From Cryobacterium breve (GTDB lineage Bacteria; Actinomycetota; Actinomycetes; Actinomycetales; Microbacteriaceae), in assembly GCF_004402375.1 (NCBI RefSeq), contig NZ_SOGJ01000036.1, positions 1,015 through 65,014 of the forward strand: a stretch of DNA of 64,000 nucleotides. The letters run 5' to 3'. Positions 1 to 7,708 of the stretch are shown in pieces. Position numbers and translations under genes: made by a program. The notes beneath the pieces are model-generated. The model was not told the origin of the DNA and ran no database searches. It worked only from the letters and a program-made list of their open reading frames with translations. Within the stretch, counting starts at the first letter, position 1; each line of letters begins with the position of its first letter.

Positions 1-172
1 CTGCTCTGCGATCTCGGGGGTGCGAATGGAGCCGTGCCAAACGAACGGGGCGTTGTGGTGCTCGCCCATCGCGAAGACGTCAAGGCCGACTTCCTCAGCC
101 TTGACGGCGACCATCACCGACGCATCGATGCGCTCGTACTCGTCGATGAGCCTTAGATCGACCGCCGCAACG
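1..172 (-). pseudogene. LLM-class flavin-dependent oxidoreductase, partial
   Basis: A leftward open frame runs off the window edge and reads EYERIDASVMVAVKAEEVG followed by LDVFAMGEHHNAPF, which resembles the N-terminal region of luciferase-like (LLM) monooxygenases, where a G-E-H-H segment closes an early beta strand. The frame has no ATG, GTG or TTG at a sensible place upstream and runs back into a strong hairpin at 172-200, so the true N-terminus looks missing. The part after HHNAPF does not look typical of the family. Probably a truncated gene; the portion outside the window would decide. Confidence 0.4.
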
Positions 173-200
173 GGGCCCGGGACGTCGTGTCCCGGGCCCC
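172..200. terminator. GC-rich hairpin after oleate hydratase
   Basis: An 11-bp perfect inverted repeat (ggggcccggga / tcccgggcccc) with a 7-nt loop lies 22 nt beyond the stop codon of the oleate hydratase gene. There is no T-tract on either side, as is common for actinobacterial terminator hairpins. It would end the TetR-hydratase transcript. Confidence 0.6.
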
Positions 201-221
201 GCCCATGGTTCGCCGGCTCGG

Positions 222-1985
222 TCAGGTCAGCAGGCCGGACTCCTTGAGCAGCTCGCCGATCTCGGTGTTCTTGATCTGCTTCATCAGCAGATCGCGGACC
301 ATGGCTGGGCCGGGCACCTCGATCTCCTTGCCGTCACGCAGCAGGCTGGCGGCGGCGAGCAGCGTACGCACGTCGTAGGTGGAGTTGAAGACTTCCGGCA
401 CGCCTCTGTCGATGCCGAGCAGCTGGTAAGTCGCCTCCATCGCGGTGCGCACCGAGTACTCGATGGTGAAGATCGTGTCCCGGGAGGGTGTCTCGGCGAA
501 CTGGCCGAGGAACGCGAAGTTGACGGCGCCGGCCGGGACCACGTCGGGCCGGTCGCCCGCCTGCCGGGGCATGAAGAACGCCGTGACGTAGGGCATCATC
601 ACCGGCACGCAGGTGGCACTATTCGCCGCGAGCTCGGGGATGTCGGCCACGGGGACACCCATGTGGTACAGCCACTCCTGGGTGATCTCCTCGCCGGTGC
701 ACTCCTGCATCGACTTCTTCACATAGTCGCCGGGGACGTCGATCAACAGCGAGTACACCCAGACCACGATCTGGTCTTCGGGTTGCTTCTTGAAGTGCGG
801 TTGGCGGTTGACTGTCCAGCTGAGCAGCCAGGCGGAGTCCTGGGCCGTGACGATCCCTCCGGTGACGGTCTTCCCGCCGAACGGCGAACGCTTGGCGATC
901 TTCTCGATGTAGGCGGGGATGCGCGTGTCGAGCGTTGTGACGGTGGCCGACTGCCACTTGCTCTCCTGGATGTGTGCGCCGAACACGTCCGGGTGCCCGA
1001 ATGACGGGTCTTTGGCGGCCAACCGCCGCCAGAGGTCCCAGGCCGGGGCCGGTCCCTCGTCGAGCTTCGCCGCGGTGTGCTGGTCGCCGTTGTCGGAGTT
1101 CTCGGTAAGAGAGCCGATGGTGGCGAGCACAAGGTCGTTCTCACCGAGCTCGACGCCCCCGACGACACGCTCACGGATCCAGTGGATCGCGGTGGCCTGC
1201 TTTCGGTCGGCGGTGATCGCGAAGTCGATGTCGGTGACCTCGGTGTCGAACTGGAACGTCACTCCCTGGTCCAGCAGCCATCGGTACAGGGGCAGCACCA
1301 TCGACTCGTACTGGTTGTACTTGAAGAACCGCACGTTGGCGAAGTCCGGCATGCCGCCGATGTGGTGGACGAAGCGGTGCACGTACAGCTTCATCTCCAG
1401 CGCAGAGTGCCATTCCTCGAAGGCGAACATGGTGCGCCAGTACATCCAGAAGTTGCTGGCGAAGAACTCCGTGCCGAAGACCTCGTTGATCCGCGTGTTT
1501 TCCAGCGACTCACGGGTGGCCAGGAAGAGCCCGGTGAGCTCCTTCTGCGCCTGCTTCGAGAGAGTGAAGAGGGTGCCGGTGCCGGCGTCCTTGCCCTGCT
1601 CGACGGTGGCCCGCTGCAGCGAGAAGTTCGGGTCGTCCTTGTTGAGCCAGTAGAACTCGTCGAGCACGGAGGCACCGTCGACCTCGATCGAGGGGATCGA
1701 CCGGTACAGGTCCCACAGGCACTCGTAGTGGTCGTCCACCTCACGGCCGCCGCGGATCACGAAGCCCTTCTTGGGCTCATCGATCCCGTCCAGGGCCCCA
1801 CCGGGCAGCTTCAGCCGTTCCAGCATGGTGATCTTCGACCCGTCCATCTGTCCGTCGCGGATCATGAACGCCGCCGAGGCCATCGACGCCAGGCCGGCGC
1901 CGACGAACCACGCGGTCTTGTTCTCGACCCCCTCGGGCTTGCGGGGACGCGCGAACGCCTCCATAGTGCCGCTGCTGTAGTACAT
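222..1985 (-). CDS. ohyA: oleate hydratase (FAD-binding)
   Basis: 587 residues, full length for the oleate hydratase (MCRA) family. These cytosolic FAD enzymes add water to the cis double bond of unsaturated fatty acids such as oleate, giving 10-hydroxystearate, and are linked to detoxifying free fatty acids. Visible features are the N-terminal dinucleotide fold (residues about 25-50, AWFVGAGLASMASAAFMI, then an acidic strand end at TMLE), the family segment GGALDG, GGREVDDHYECLWDLYRSIPS, and a long C-terminal part with MPYVTAFFMPR. The start has a good ribosome site (aaggag, 7 nt upstream). It follows the TetR gene by 11 nt and is surely co-transcribed with it. Family assignment is firm; substrate range is inferred. 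Confidence 0.93.
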   Translation of the reverse strand: MYYSSGTMEAFARPRKPEGVENKTAWFVGAGLASMASAAFMIRDGQMDGSKITMLERLKLPGGALDGIDEPKKGFVIRGGREVDDHYECLWDLYRSIPSIEVDGASVLDEFYWLNKDDPNFSLQRATVEQGKDAGTGTLFTLSKQAQKELTGLFLATRESLENTRINEVFGTEFFASNFWMYWRTMFAFEEWHSALEMKLYVHRFVHHIGGMPDFANVRFFKYNQYESMVLPLYRWLLDQGVTFQFDTEVTDIDFAITADRKQATAIHWIRERVVGGVELGENDLVLATIGSLTENSDNGDQHTAAKLDEGPAPAWDLWRRLAAKDPSFGHPDVFGAHIQESKWQSATVTTLDTRIPAYIEKIAKRSPFGGKTVTGGIVTAQDSAWLLSWTVNRQPHFKKQPEDQIVVWVYSLLIDVPGDYVKKSMQECTGEEITQEWLYHMGVPVADIPELAANSATCVPVMMPYVTAFFMPRQAGDRPDVVPAGAVNFAFLGQFAETPSRDTIFTIEYSVRTAMEATYQLLGIDRGVPEVFNSTYDVRTLLAAASLLRDGKEIEVPGPAMVRDLLMKQIKNTEIGELLKESGLLT

Positions 1986-1996
1986 AGTCAGTCTCC

Positions 1997-2680
1997 TTAG
2001 TATGTTTCGATGGTTGATGGCAAGGTGGCGAGGAAGCCGCGCACGATCTGCGTGACCTGCCCGCGAAGCTCTTCGATGGGGTCCGCTCCGGGATGCGCGC
2101 CCGTGGACGGCCCAGCGAGCAGGAGCGCCAGCGCCGCGAAGACGGTGCGGGCGGCCCGCTGTCCCTCGCGCAGGACCGGCTCGCCATCGACCCCGGCTGA
2201 CCGGGCCGCCGTGGCGAGGCGGGACGCGATCGCGTCCTCGAGCTCGCCGACAAGCGCGAGGCCCGCGGTCCGGTGCTCGTCGGTGGCCGAACCGAACAGC
2301 AGCTCGCGCTGGTAGGCGATGACGTTGGCCGGGTTGCGCGCCGAGCTCGCCAGCACGGCCTGGACGAGCACGTTCACCGATTCGACCGGGTCAGCGGCCT
2401 CGGCCGAGGCCCGCACGCCGGTGCTGATCGCGTCGCGCAGTTCGCGGTTGTAGACCATGAGTAGCAGCTCGGCCTTGGACGAGGCGTACCGGAACACCGT
2501 GCCGACAGCCACGTCGGCGCGTTCGGCGATCTCCTGCGTCCCCACCGCGTCGAACCCGCGCTCTGTGAAGAGAGCGGCCGCGGACTTGAAGATCCGCAAC
2601 TGCTTGTCCTGCATGCTTCGTTCGCGGCGGCCTCGGGTAGGGCTGCGTTTCGCGTCCGGGTAATCCGGCAGACCGGCCAT
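1997..2680 (-). CDS. TetR-family regulator of the oleate hydratase operon
   Basis: About 227 residues. The N-terminal helix-turn-helix reads IFKSAAALFTERGFDAVGT then QEIAERADVAVGTVFRYASS, a classic TetR DNA-binding domain; the C-terminal ligand domain is variable. A longer frame starts at 2704, but I prefer ATG at 2680: it has ggagg 4-5 nt upstream, and the longer start would overlap a palindrome that looks like the operator. The gene lies directly upstream of the hydratase in one operon, so it probably senses fatty acids or their acyl-CoA and represses its own operon (inference). Confidence 0.88.
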   Translation of the reverse strand: MAGLPDYPDAKRSPTRGRRERSMQDKQLRIFKSAAALFTERGFDAVGTQEIAERADVAVGTVFRYASSKAELLLMVYNRELRDAISTGVRASAEAADPVESVNVLVQAVLASSARNPANVIAYQRELLFGSATDEHRTAGLALVGELEDAIASRLATAARSAGVDGEPVLREGQRAARTVFAALALLLAGPSTGAHPGADPIEELRGQVTQIVRGFLATLPSTIETY

Positions 2681-2689
2681 GACACCTCC

Positions 2690-2705
2690 AATGAGTTGAC
2701 TCATT
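2690..2705. promoter_or_regulatory. palindromic operator upstream of TetR gene
   Basis: The 16-bp palindrome aatgagttgactcatt has two perfect 7-bp arms and ends 10 nt before the chosen TetR start, overlapping the expected ribosome site/promoter zone. A further half-site-like atgagc lies upstream on the coding strand. The position fits an autoregulatory TetR operator. Confidence 0.6.
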
Positions 2706-3102
2706 AAGGACTACGCTCATTTATGCGCGGGCGCAAACCCGCGCCCGATACCAACGCTCCGGCGTCGCCCACTGAGGCCGGCGCGAGACGCTCCCCGGCC
2801 CCCGCACTCGCACACCGAACCGGAGCCTCACCCCTACGAAGAGACGGGACAAGCACGGCGAAAGGGGGTGTGACGAGTGACCGCTCGCTATCGCAAACCC
2901 GACCACTCCTTCACACAGAGCGGTTGTCAGCGGTGCGGCTTCTCAACGAAGAAAGCTGCAGAGTTTGTCGGAGACGGTTGAGAATTGGGTTACGTCCCGT
3001 GGAGTGGTGTAGTTCCCGGTCTTGGGGTGTTGGATTAACAACGTAGGAAACCATCGTGCGATGGTCAGTGAGTACCGATCAAAGAACTCACAGAAAGACA
3101 CA
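2706..3102. other. non-coding stretch between TetR operon and IS110
   Basis: No convincing gene. It holds a GC-rich inverted repeat near 2724 (cgcgggcgcaaacccgcg) and, at 2864-2874, gggggtgtgac, whose inverse gtcacaccccc occurs at 4246-4256 on the other side of the IS110 transposase. These could mark the element boundaries, but IS110 ends are often not inverted repeats, so this is only suggestive. Confidence 0.4.
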
Positions 3103-4173
3103 TCACACGACCCTTCTATGGTTGAAGTCAAGCAGTAAGGGTCGCAGTGAGCGATAGATGCTGCGGGCGATGAATCGTTTGAGGCAGCGGTGGATCTCTC
3201 GCCGGGTCTTGCCTTCGGCGGTTCTTCTGTCAACGTAGCTTTTCGTCGTGGGGTCGGTGATCATGCGGCAGCGGGCAATGATGTGGAGCGCTCGGTTCAG
3301 TTGACGGTCGCCGTGGCGGTTGAGGCGATGCCGGGTCGTATTTCCCGATGATGCCGGATTTGGGCTAACGCCAGCCAACGCCGCGAAGGCGGCTTCCGAG
3401 CGCACTCTGCCTTGGTGGGAATAAGCGGTCAGGACTATAGCGGCCGTGAACGGTCCGACACCGGGGATGTCCTGGATGCCTGGAGCGAGTTCGTCGACGT
3501 GCTTTGACAGGGCCGCGTGATTCGTTTCCAACTCGCGAGTGCGCTGGTGGATCGCAGAGGCGAGCCTGCGGGCTTCAGATCGGGCGACGGCAGCGGCAGT
3601 GTCATCGCTGGAGCGATCGCGCCGTGCGGCGATGATGTCGACTTGAGTGTTGGTCAGGGGTGCGCGGACGTCGAGGCCCAGGTTGATTATCCGCAGGAGC
3701 GCGTTGAGCGCGTTGCGGTCGCTGGTGCGTTGAGAATCGATACTGTGTCTCGCGACGAGCAGAACTCGAAGGGCGCTGCGAAGCCCGTCGGCGCGCGCCA
3801 GAATCAGCGCGGTCGCATCGGTGCCAAGCGCGGCGCGGGCGGCAGCCACGGCATCGATTTGGTCGGTTTTGCCGTGACTATCCCGGGCCTGCCGTTTGGG
3901 TGGTTTGACCTCGCAGACGCGGATCCCCGCGGTGGTGAGAGCGCGAGTCACGGTGGCTCCGTAGGAGCCGGTGCCCTCGACAGCGGCAAGCTGCTGCCCA
4001 TCCGAGCCTCGCTCAATCCATGCGATCGCGCGGGCGGTGCCAGCGTCGGTGGTGGGAAATGAAGCGGTGTCAATGACTTCGCCAGTAGCGGCAGCAACGA
4101 CTGCGTAGGTGTGCGTTTTGGCGTGGGTATCCACGCCGATGACGTATTTGTATGTGTCAGCCACGGTGCTCAC
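3103..4173 (-). CDS. IS110-family transposase (DEDD type)
   Basis: 356 residues, normal for the family. The N-terminal RuvC-like DEDD domain starts with YVIGVDTHAKTHTYAVV and continues with EGTGSYGATVTRAL and KPPKRQARDSHGKTDQIDA, giving the expected acidic residues. The C-terminal Transposase_20 domain reads DIPGVGPFTAAIVLTAYS and FAALAGVSPNPASSGNTTRH, ending with the conserved RHRLNRHGDRQLNRALH. The frame looks intact and potentially active. IS110 elements use a bridge RNA encoded in a non-coding end next to the transposase; I cannot delimit it here, but 4174-4440 upstream is the natural place. Confidence 0.93.
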   Translation of the reverse strand: MSTVADTYKYVIGVDTHAKTHTYAVVAAATGEVIDTASFPTTDAGTARAIAWIERGSDGQQLAAVEGTGSYGATVTRALTTAGIRVCEVKPPKRQARDSHGKTDQIDAVAAARAALGTDATALILARADGLRSALRVLLVARHSIDSQRTSDRNALNALLRIINLGLDVRAPLTNTQVDIIAARRDRSSDDTAAAVARSEARRLASAIHQRTRELETNHAALSKHVDELAPGIQDIPGVGPFTAAIVLTAYSHQGRVRSEAAFAALAGVSPNPASSGNTTRHRLNRHGDRQLNRALHIIARCRMITDPTTKSYVDRRTAEGKTRREIHRCLKRFIARSIYRSLRPLLLDFNHRRVV

Positions 4174-4447
4174 GAACTGTCTTCTTCCGGTAAATGGTTC
4201 GTTATCCGGGCCTGGGAGAATCGTCGCGAGGCAGATCTCTAATGAGTCACACCCCCGCCGGAGCGTGGGTGGACAACCTACTATGAAGCCATCGAAACGT
4301 GTCAGGCCGGCGCCGACCTAGCCCAGCGGACAGGTCGTGTGAAAGCCACCGCTTGCGCGGGACAGATGGCTCTTGAGCCACGTTGGGAAAGGCCGATACC
4401 AGCTCGCCAGCCAGTCCCAGGCCAGCTACTAACCATTAGAGATGGCT
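4174..4447. other. non-coding region upstream of IS110 transposase
   Basis: About 270 nt with no supported gene. In the IS110 group the 5' non-coding end encodes the bridge RNA, so part of this stretch may be that RNA. It also includes the inverted copy (4246-4256) of the 11-mer found at 2864-2874. Confidence 0.3.
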
Positions 4448-4770
4448 CTAGGGCCGGTCTGCCAGGATGGCGGACACCTCACTACTGGCTTTAACATGGG
4501 CAAGCACGTCGGACGAAAGCAACCGAATAACGTAGACGATTCGGCGGCGTTCGCTTTCAGAGCCACTGAGGATGTTCTCGTGGTGAGCCACTCTGTTTCG
4601 AAAATCTCGAAGAGCAGCCAAGGCGTCGTTAAGCGCGTTTCTATCGGTGCCAGCCGGGAAGGCTTTGTAGAGGTGTGGAACCCAGATGGTTTTCTCGTGA
4701 GCGTCCACGAAGAGATACGTCCAGAAACCAAACATGAGTTTGGCGACGACCTTGCCCGGCAAGGGTGGGC
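4448..4770 (-). pseudogene. Abi-like HEPN protein, C-terminal fragment
   Basis: The leftward frame reads KLMFGFWTYLFVDAHEKTIW, then HLYKAFPAG and LAALRDFRNRVAHHENIL, which is the C-terminal part of Abi-family (abortive infection) HEPN proteins. The RNRVAHHE segment holds the R-x4-6-H signature of HEPN ribonucleases. The frame can be extended upstream on paper, but from about 4770 the residues are the shadow of an unrelated coiled-coil gene, so the first half of the protein is missing. A remnant of a phage-defence gene left by recombination. Confidence 0.65.
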
Positions 4771-4774
4771 TTGA

Positions 4775-5092
4775 GGGTGCCCCGGCAGCGTTTTTCCGAG
4801 CACCCGGGAACTGCTCGACCAGGCCCGGACGGAGCGCGAGAGCGCGCGGGCGGAAGCGCTCGTGCTGACCGGGCGCCTGGCCACGGTCAGCAGTGAACGA
4901 GACAGTGCCACGGCCGAGGCGGGCAGGGAGCGTTCCTACGCCGAGCAGCGCGTCACCGACGTGCGGGCCGCCCTCGAGCAGCAACTCACCCAGATGCGCG
5001 CCGACCTGGACCAGGCACGCACCAGTGAACGCGAACAGCGCACCCGCGCCGACCGCGCCGAAGCACAGGCGCCACGCCCCAAGCAGAAGTAG
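4775..5092 (+). pseudogene. KfrA-like coiled-coil protein, C-terminal fragment
   Basis: The open frame after the stop at 4772-4774 reads STRELLDQARTERESARAEA, then LTGRLATVSSERDS and further alanine/glutamate/arginine-rich heptads (QQLTQMRADLDQARTSEREQ), ending in APRPKQK. This matches the long coiled-coil C-terminus of KfrA-type plasmid proteins, which help plasmid stability. The N-terminal DNA-binding domain is absent and the frame joins the Abi fragment at about 4770, so this is a broken gene. Its position next to parA/parB fits a plasmid maintenance block. Confidence 0.55.
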
Positions 5093-5194
5093 AACGTCGG
5101 CCCACTCCCCCGTCTCGGCCGGAGGCGTACTGGGCGTGTTCGTGTCCGCCGGCGGCGCCGTGCCTCACGCCGAGCTACAGGTGGGTAGACCGCA

Positions 5195-5608
5195 CTAGCT
5201 CAGTGGTCGTCCAGCGGGGAGCGGCGAGCTATCACCCTGGTATCTCTCCCCTGCGTTGTGTGAGAGTTCACGACGTTCTACCTCTGCCAAAATGGCTCGC
5301 TCCACGAAGTCTGACCAGCTCTTATCGCCTTCGATGTGAGTCGTCGCCCGGTACGTTGCACGGGCCCGATCACGTGTGGCTACTGACAGATAGGTGGTCA
5401 TCCGCGCAGTCGTGTCGACCACAACGGTTGCCGAATTCTTGGCTGGTGTGCGCGAGGGCTTTGCAGCGGGAGAGGCAACGGTTTTGGGCTGCTCACTGGT
5501 TTCCGGTTTTGGTTCAGGGCGATTTCGGGCCTGGAGCCGGCTCAAGTCATGAGCCCCGGCGCGTGGCGTGAGGCCGCCGATCTGTCGGTTGGGGGTTTCG
5601 TCGCTCAT
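5195..5608 (-). CDS. small ParB-like centromere-binding protein
   Basis: 137 residues. The N-terminal half is low-complexity and charged (proline, lysine, alanine rich); the C-terminal part (TTARMTTYLSVATRDRARAT, then SWSDFVERAILAEVERRE) resembles a ribbon-helix-helix or small ParB-type DNA-binding fold. It overlaps parA by 4 nt (ATGA), the usual arrangement for a ParA-type partition operon, and the iterons at 6536-6745 upstream would be its binding site. The assignment comes mostly from context; sequence signature is weak. Confidence 0.65.
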   Translation of the reverse strand: MSDETPNRQIGGLTPRAGAHDLSRLQARNRPEPKPETSEQPKTVASPAAKPSRTPAKNSATVVVDTTARMTTYLSVATRDRARATYRATTHIEGDKSWSDFVERAILAEVERRELSHNAGERYQGDSSPLPAGRPLS

Positions 5609-6528
5609 GCGAGGGCCTCCTGGTTTTCTGCTGCCGTAATCCTGGCCACGACTTCTTGGGTGATTGCCTGCAGGTCGTCAGCGACCGATGATGCTGTGCG
5701 TGGTGCAAATGTTTGTGCCTGCGCGTCACCCCGCCGGATCTCGTACCACTTCGGCCCCTTGCGGACTTGTGCGTCGAGTTCGTGCACCAGAAGACCCCGT
5801 TCTCGGGTGGCTTGGGCGGTCGCTTCGCTGTGGCGAACTGTGGCAGTGAAGACGACGTTGTTGTCGGCGTTGAAGAGCTCTGCGATGTGTTCGCGTGCTT
5901 CGCGCTGGACGACGTGGGCAGAGGTCCCGACGTCTACCAGGACGACGCCGAGGAGGTCGAGGGTGGGGTTCACTCCGAGGACGGCGTCGAGTCGCGCTGC
6001 GACAGCACCAAGTCCTTTGCGGCTTGATTTATCACTTTTGACGGGGACGAGTGCCCATCGCGCGGCCGCAACGGCCGCTGTCTGGAGCGTTTCATCGCCT
6101 GGTGGGCAGTCGATGAGGATCATGTCGTAGTCGCCCGCAATGGGCTCCAGCAGATGAGCGACGGCTAGCTTGGCGCCATCGGGGTCCTTGTTCGCCTTGG
6201 CGGCGAGACCGGCCGTGGCCTGATCGAGGGCCGGACCTCCAGCGAATACGTCAAGGTTTGGTCGAACTTCGCGAATGGGGGCCGCTCCCCCACCGAACAT
6301 GAGTGCCTGAGCCAGTGCGCGGCCGGTGTCGTCCCGGTCGTCGTCCGTGTATCCGAGGTCCTCGGCCAGGTTGCCCTGGGGGTCGAGATCTACCAGGAGT
6401 ACGCGGTAGCCGTTGTTAGCGAGCATGCCGCCGATGTTGGCGGTGAGTGTGGTCTTGAGGACGCCACCCTTGCCGTTGATGACGGCGATGACCCGTTCCA
6501 ACGCGGTGCGATTGAGTGCCGGAGGCAT
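5605..6528 (-). CDS. parA: ParA-family partition ATPase
   Basis: 307 residues. The deviant Walker A motif is GKGGVLKTTLTANIGGML (the usual KGGVGKT has leucine in place of the second glycine, as I recall for other actinobacterial plasmid ParAs); then VLLVDLDPQGNLAEDLGY and the switch/Walker B region MILIDCPPGDETLQTA. It lacks an N-terminal HTH, so it resembles type Ib ParA, with the partner protein as DNA binder. The start is 4 nt before the end of a region of repeats that probably act as centromere and operator. It drives segregation of the replicon to daughter cells. Confidence 0.92.
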   Translation of the reverse strand: MPPALNRTALERVIAVINGKGGVLKTTLTANIGGMLANNGYRVLLVDLDPQGNLAEDLGYTDDDRDDTGRALAQALMFGGGAAPIREVRPNLDVFAGGPALDQATAGLAAKANKDPDGAKLAVAHLLEPIAGDYDMILIDCPPGDETLQTAAVAAARWALVPVKSDKSSRKGLGAVAARLDAVLGVNPTLDLLGVVLVDVGTSAHVVQREAREHIAELFNADNNVVFTATVRHSEATAQATRERGLLVHELDAQVRKGPKWYEIRRGDAQAQTFAPRTASSVADDLQAITQEVVARITAAENQEALA

Positions 6529-6535
6529 ACGTTCT

Positions 6536-6745
6536 CGTTTCTCTTGTCGTCATTAGTGACATTACAGCTAATGCCGTCATTAATGGCATAAGCATCATTG
6601 CTGCTTATGCTGTCTTTACTGCTTTCACTGTTTTTACAAGTATTAATTGTATTAACGCTATTACCCACAATGCCGGCATTACTGACAATGCCGGCATTAC
6701 TGACAATAGCAGCATTACTGACAATAGCAGCATTACAAGCAATGT
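6536..6745. repeat. iteron array, probable partition centromere (parS/parC)
   Basis: Directly upstream of parA lies an AT-rich block in otherwise GC-rich DNA. Four contiguous 18-bp direct repeats occupy 6667-6738: two acaatgccggcattactg and two acaatagcagcattac-type copies. Each carries a short dyad (aatgccggcatt). On the parA side are more degenerate units and a longer inverted repeat, gcataagca / tgcttatgc, at about 6588-6612. Tandem short repeats between a type Ib parA and its upstream neighbour are the usual form of centromere, and they often also carry the par promoter. Confidence 0.75.
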
Positions 6746-6859
6746 AAGCTACCAGTCCAGCACTCCCGAGCCTTGCGGCGTATTTGGGGCGGTGAGTACA
6801 GGCGCTTCTGCGTCGCTCGACGCGGCGGAGGCTCCCGTAACCGCGCCCGGTGGGGGAGT

Positions 6860-6879
6860 GTGAGGGGGACACCCCTCAC
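6860..6879 (-). terminator. hairpin after DUF3846 gene
   Basis: Stem gtgagggg / cccctcac with a 4-nt loop lies about 35 nt past the stop of the DUF3846 gene. The segment tgggggagtgtgaggggg is shared with the hairpin at 7648-7671 that follows the DUF3560 gene, so the two transcription units have related ends. Confidence 0.6.
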
Positions 6880-6914
6880 CGGCCGGCCCGCCCGGGGCCA
6901 GCCGGTGCTTGCTG

Positions 6915-7334
6915 CTAGATGTTGCGGAGCATGCTCACCACGGTGGGGAACGGGGACAGGCTCTCAACGAGGGCGTCGACGGTCCCGGCGTCGGGCTTCT
7001 GTGCGAAAGACTCCTGGATTCGGGCGAGCTGGGTGTCGGTGAGGCCGACGGTCTCGCCGTCTCCGGTGACGCTGACGGCGATGGCAGTGCCGAAGATGAC
7101 GGTGGGGCGGCCGAGTCGGTGGGCGAGCACGGTCGCGGGCAGGTTCAGGGTTGACCCGTTGATGAGTCCTTCATCATCGACGAAGAGATCGATCTCGTCC
7201 TCCAGGCCGACGACGTCGAACATTCGGCAGCCGATGGCGGCGCTGATGTCCGCCCCGATGCTGGCCTCGTTCACGTTCAGGGTGGTGATGGTTTCGGTCG
7301 GGTTGATCTTGACGCTGCGGATGCTGGTGGTCAT
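6915..7334 (-). CDS. DUF3846-like plasmid protein
   Basis: 139 residues from an ATG with ggagagag 5-7 nt upstream. A longer frame back to 7532 exists but runs through the structured leader, so I reject it. The sequence has ADISAAIGCRMFDVVGLEDE, then IDLFVDDEGLINGSTLNLPA and PTVIFGTAIAVSVTGDGETV, which fits the DUF3846 family common on actinobacterial plasmids and phages. The biochemical role of the family is unknown to me. The gene is a single-gene unit between a structured leader (7411-7549) and a hairpin terminator. Confidence 0.72.
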   Translation of the reverse strand: MTTSIRSVKINPTETITTLNVNEASIGADISAAIGCRMFDVVGLEDEIDLFVDDEGLINGSTLNLPATVLAHRLGRPTVIFGTAIAVSVTGDGETVGLTDTQLARIQESFAQKPDAGTVDALVESLSPFPTVVSMLRNI

Positions 7335-7410
7335 GGGGTTCTCTCTCCAAGGTTGGTGAGGTGCGCGGGGTCCCGAGCTCTCTCGTGGGCAGTGGTTGTG
7401 TTGTCGTCCA

Positions 7411-7549
7411 CCGTTTTTCTGCCCTTGGTGGCAAGAGAAATCGATTGAGAGCGGGAGTGCCGGAGTGCCCGCAGTCTCGTGCGAAATAAGGGAGCCTGCG
7501 ACCGCGTGCGAGACTGCGGGTGACGCAGGCACGCAAGCGAACTACGATG
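7411..7549 (-). ncRNA. candidate structured leader RNA, copy 1
   Basis: About 140 nt upstream of the DUF3846 gene that is strongly similar to 8832-8972. The core is a hairpin with perfect 12-bp arms (cccgcagtctcg at 7468-7479, cgagactgcggg at 7509-7520), enclosed by gtgcc/ggcac (7457-7461, 7528-7532). Copy 2 changes the ninth stem position from C-G to G-C, a compensatory pair, and has one pair that is G-U only in the leftward transcript. That points to a folded RNA read leftward, toward the gene. Shared flanks are cttgcgtgcctgcg and tctcttgcc. It matches no riboswitch that I recognise. Confidence 0.6.
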
Positions 7550-7647
7550 ATTGGCCACCAAGGGAAGAAATGTTTTGAAGAGTCAGGCCGGCGCAGCCGG
7601 CTCCGTGTGGGTCCGGCCTCCAGGCCGGATTCACCTGGTGGGGGAGT

Positions 7648-7671
7648 GTGAGGGGGCAACATCCCCCTCAC
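7648..7671 (-). terminator. hairpin after DUF3560 gene
   Basis: Perfect 9-bp stem gtgaggggg / ccccctcac with a 6-nt loop, about 40 nt beyond the stop of the DUF3560 gene; related in sequence to the hairpin at 6860-6879. It separates the two leader-headed units. Confidence 0.65.
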
Positions 7672-7708
7672 GGCGGCCGGCCCCTCGGCGGGCCGGCCGA
7701 CACGGCGG

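Noticed and set aside
1077..2000. A 307-codon rightward frame over oleate hydratase
   Set aside because: Antisense shadow typical of GC-rich genes; the hydratase reading is unambiguous.
2864..4256. An 11-bp inverted repeat as the ends of IS110
   Set aside because: IS110 elements usually lack such outer repeats, and no target duplication is evident; kept only as a note.
6667..6738. Tandem repeats as a CRISPR array
   Set aside because: The units are 18 bp, directly contiguous with no spacers, and no cas genes are near; they fit a partition centromere.
6390..6872. A 160-codon leftward frame through the repeats
   Set aside because: It is made of repeated translation of iterons (AIVSN, GIVSN) and then runs out of frame over parA; a shadow of repeats.
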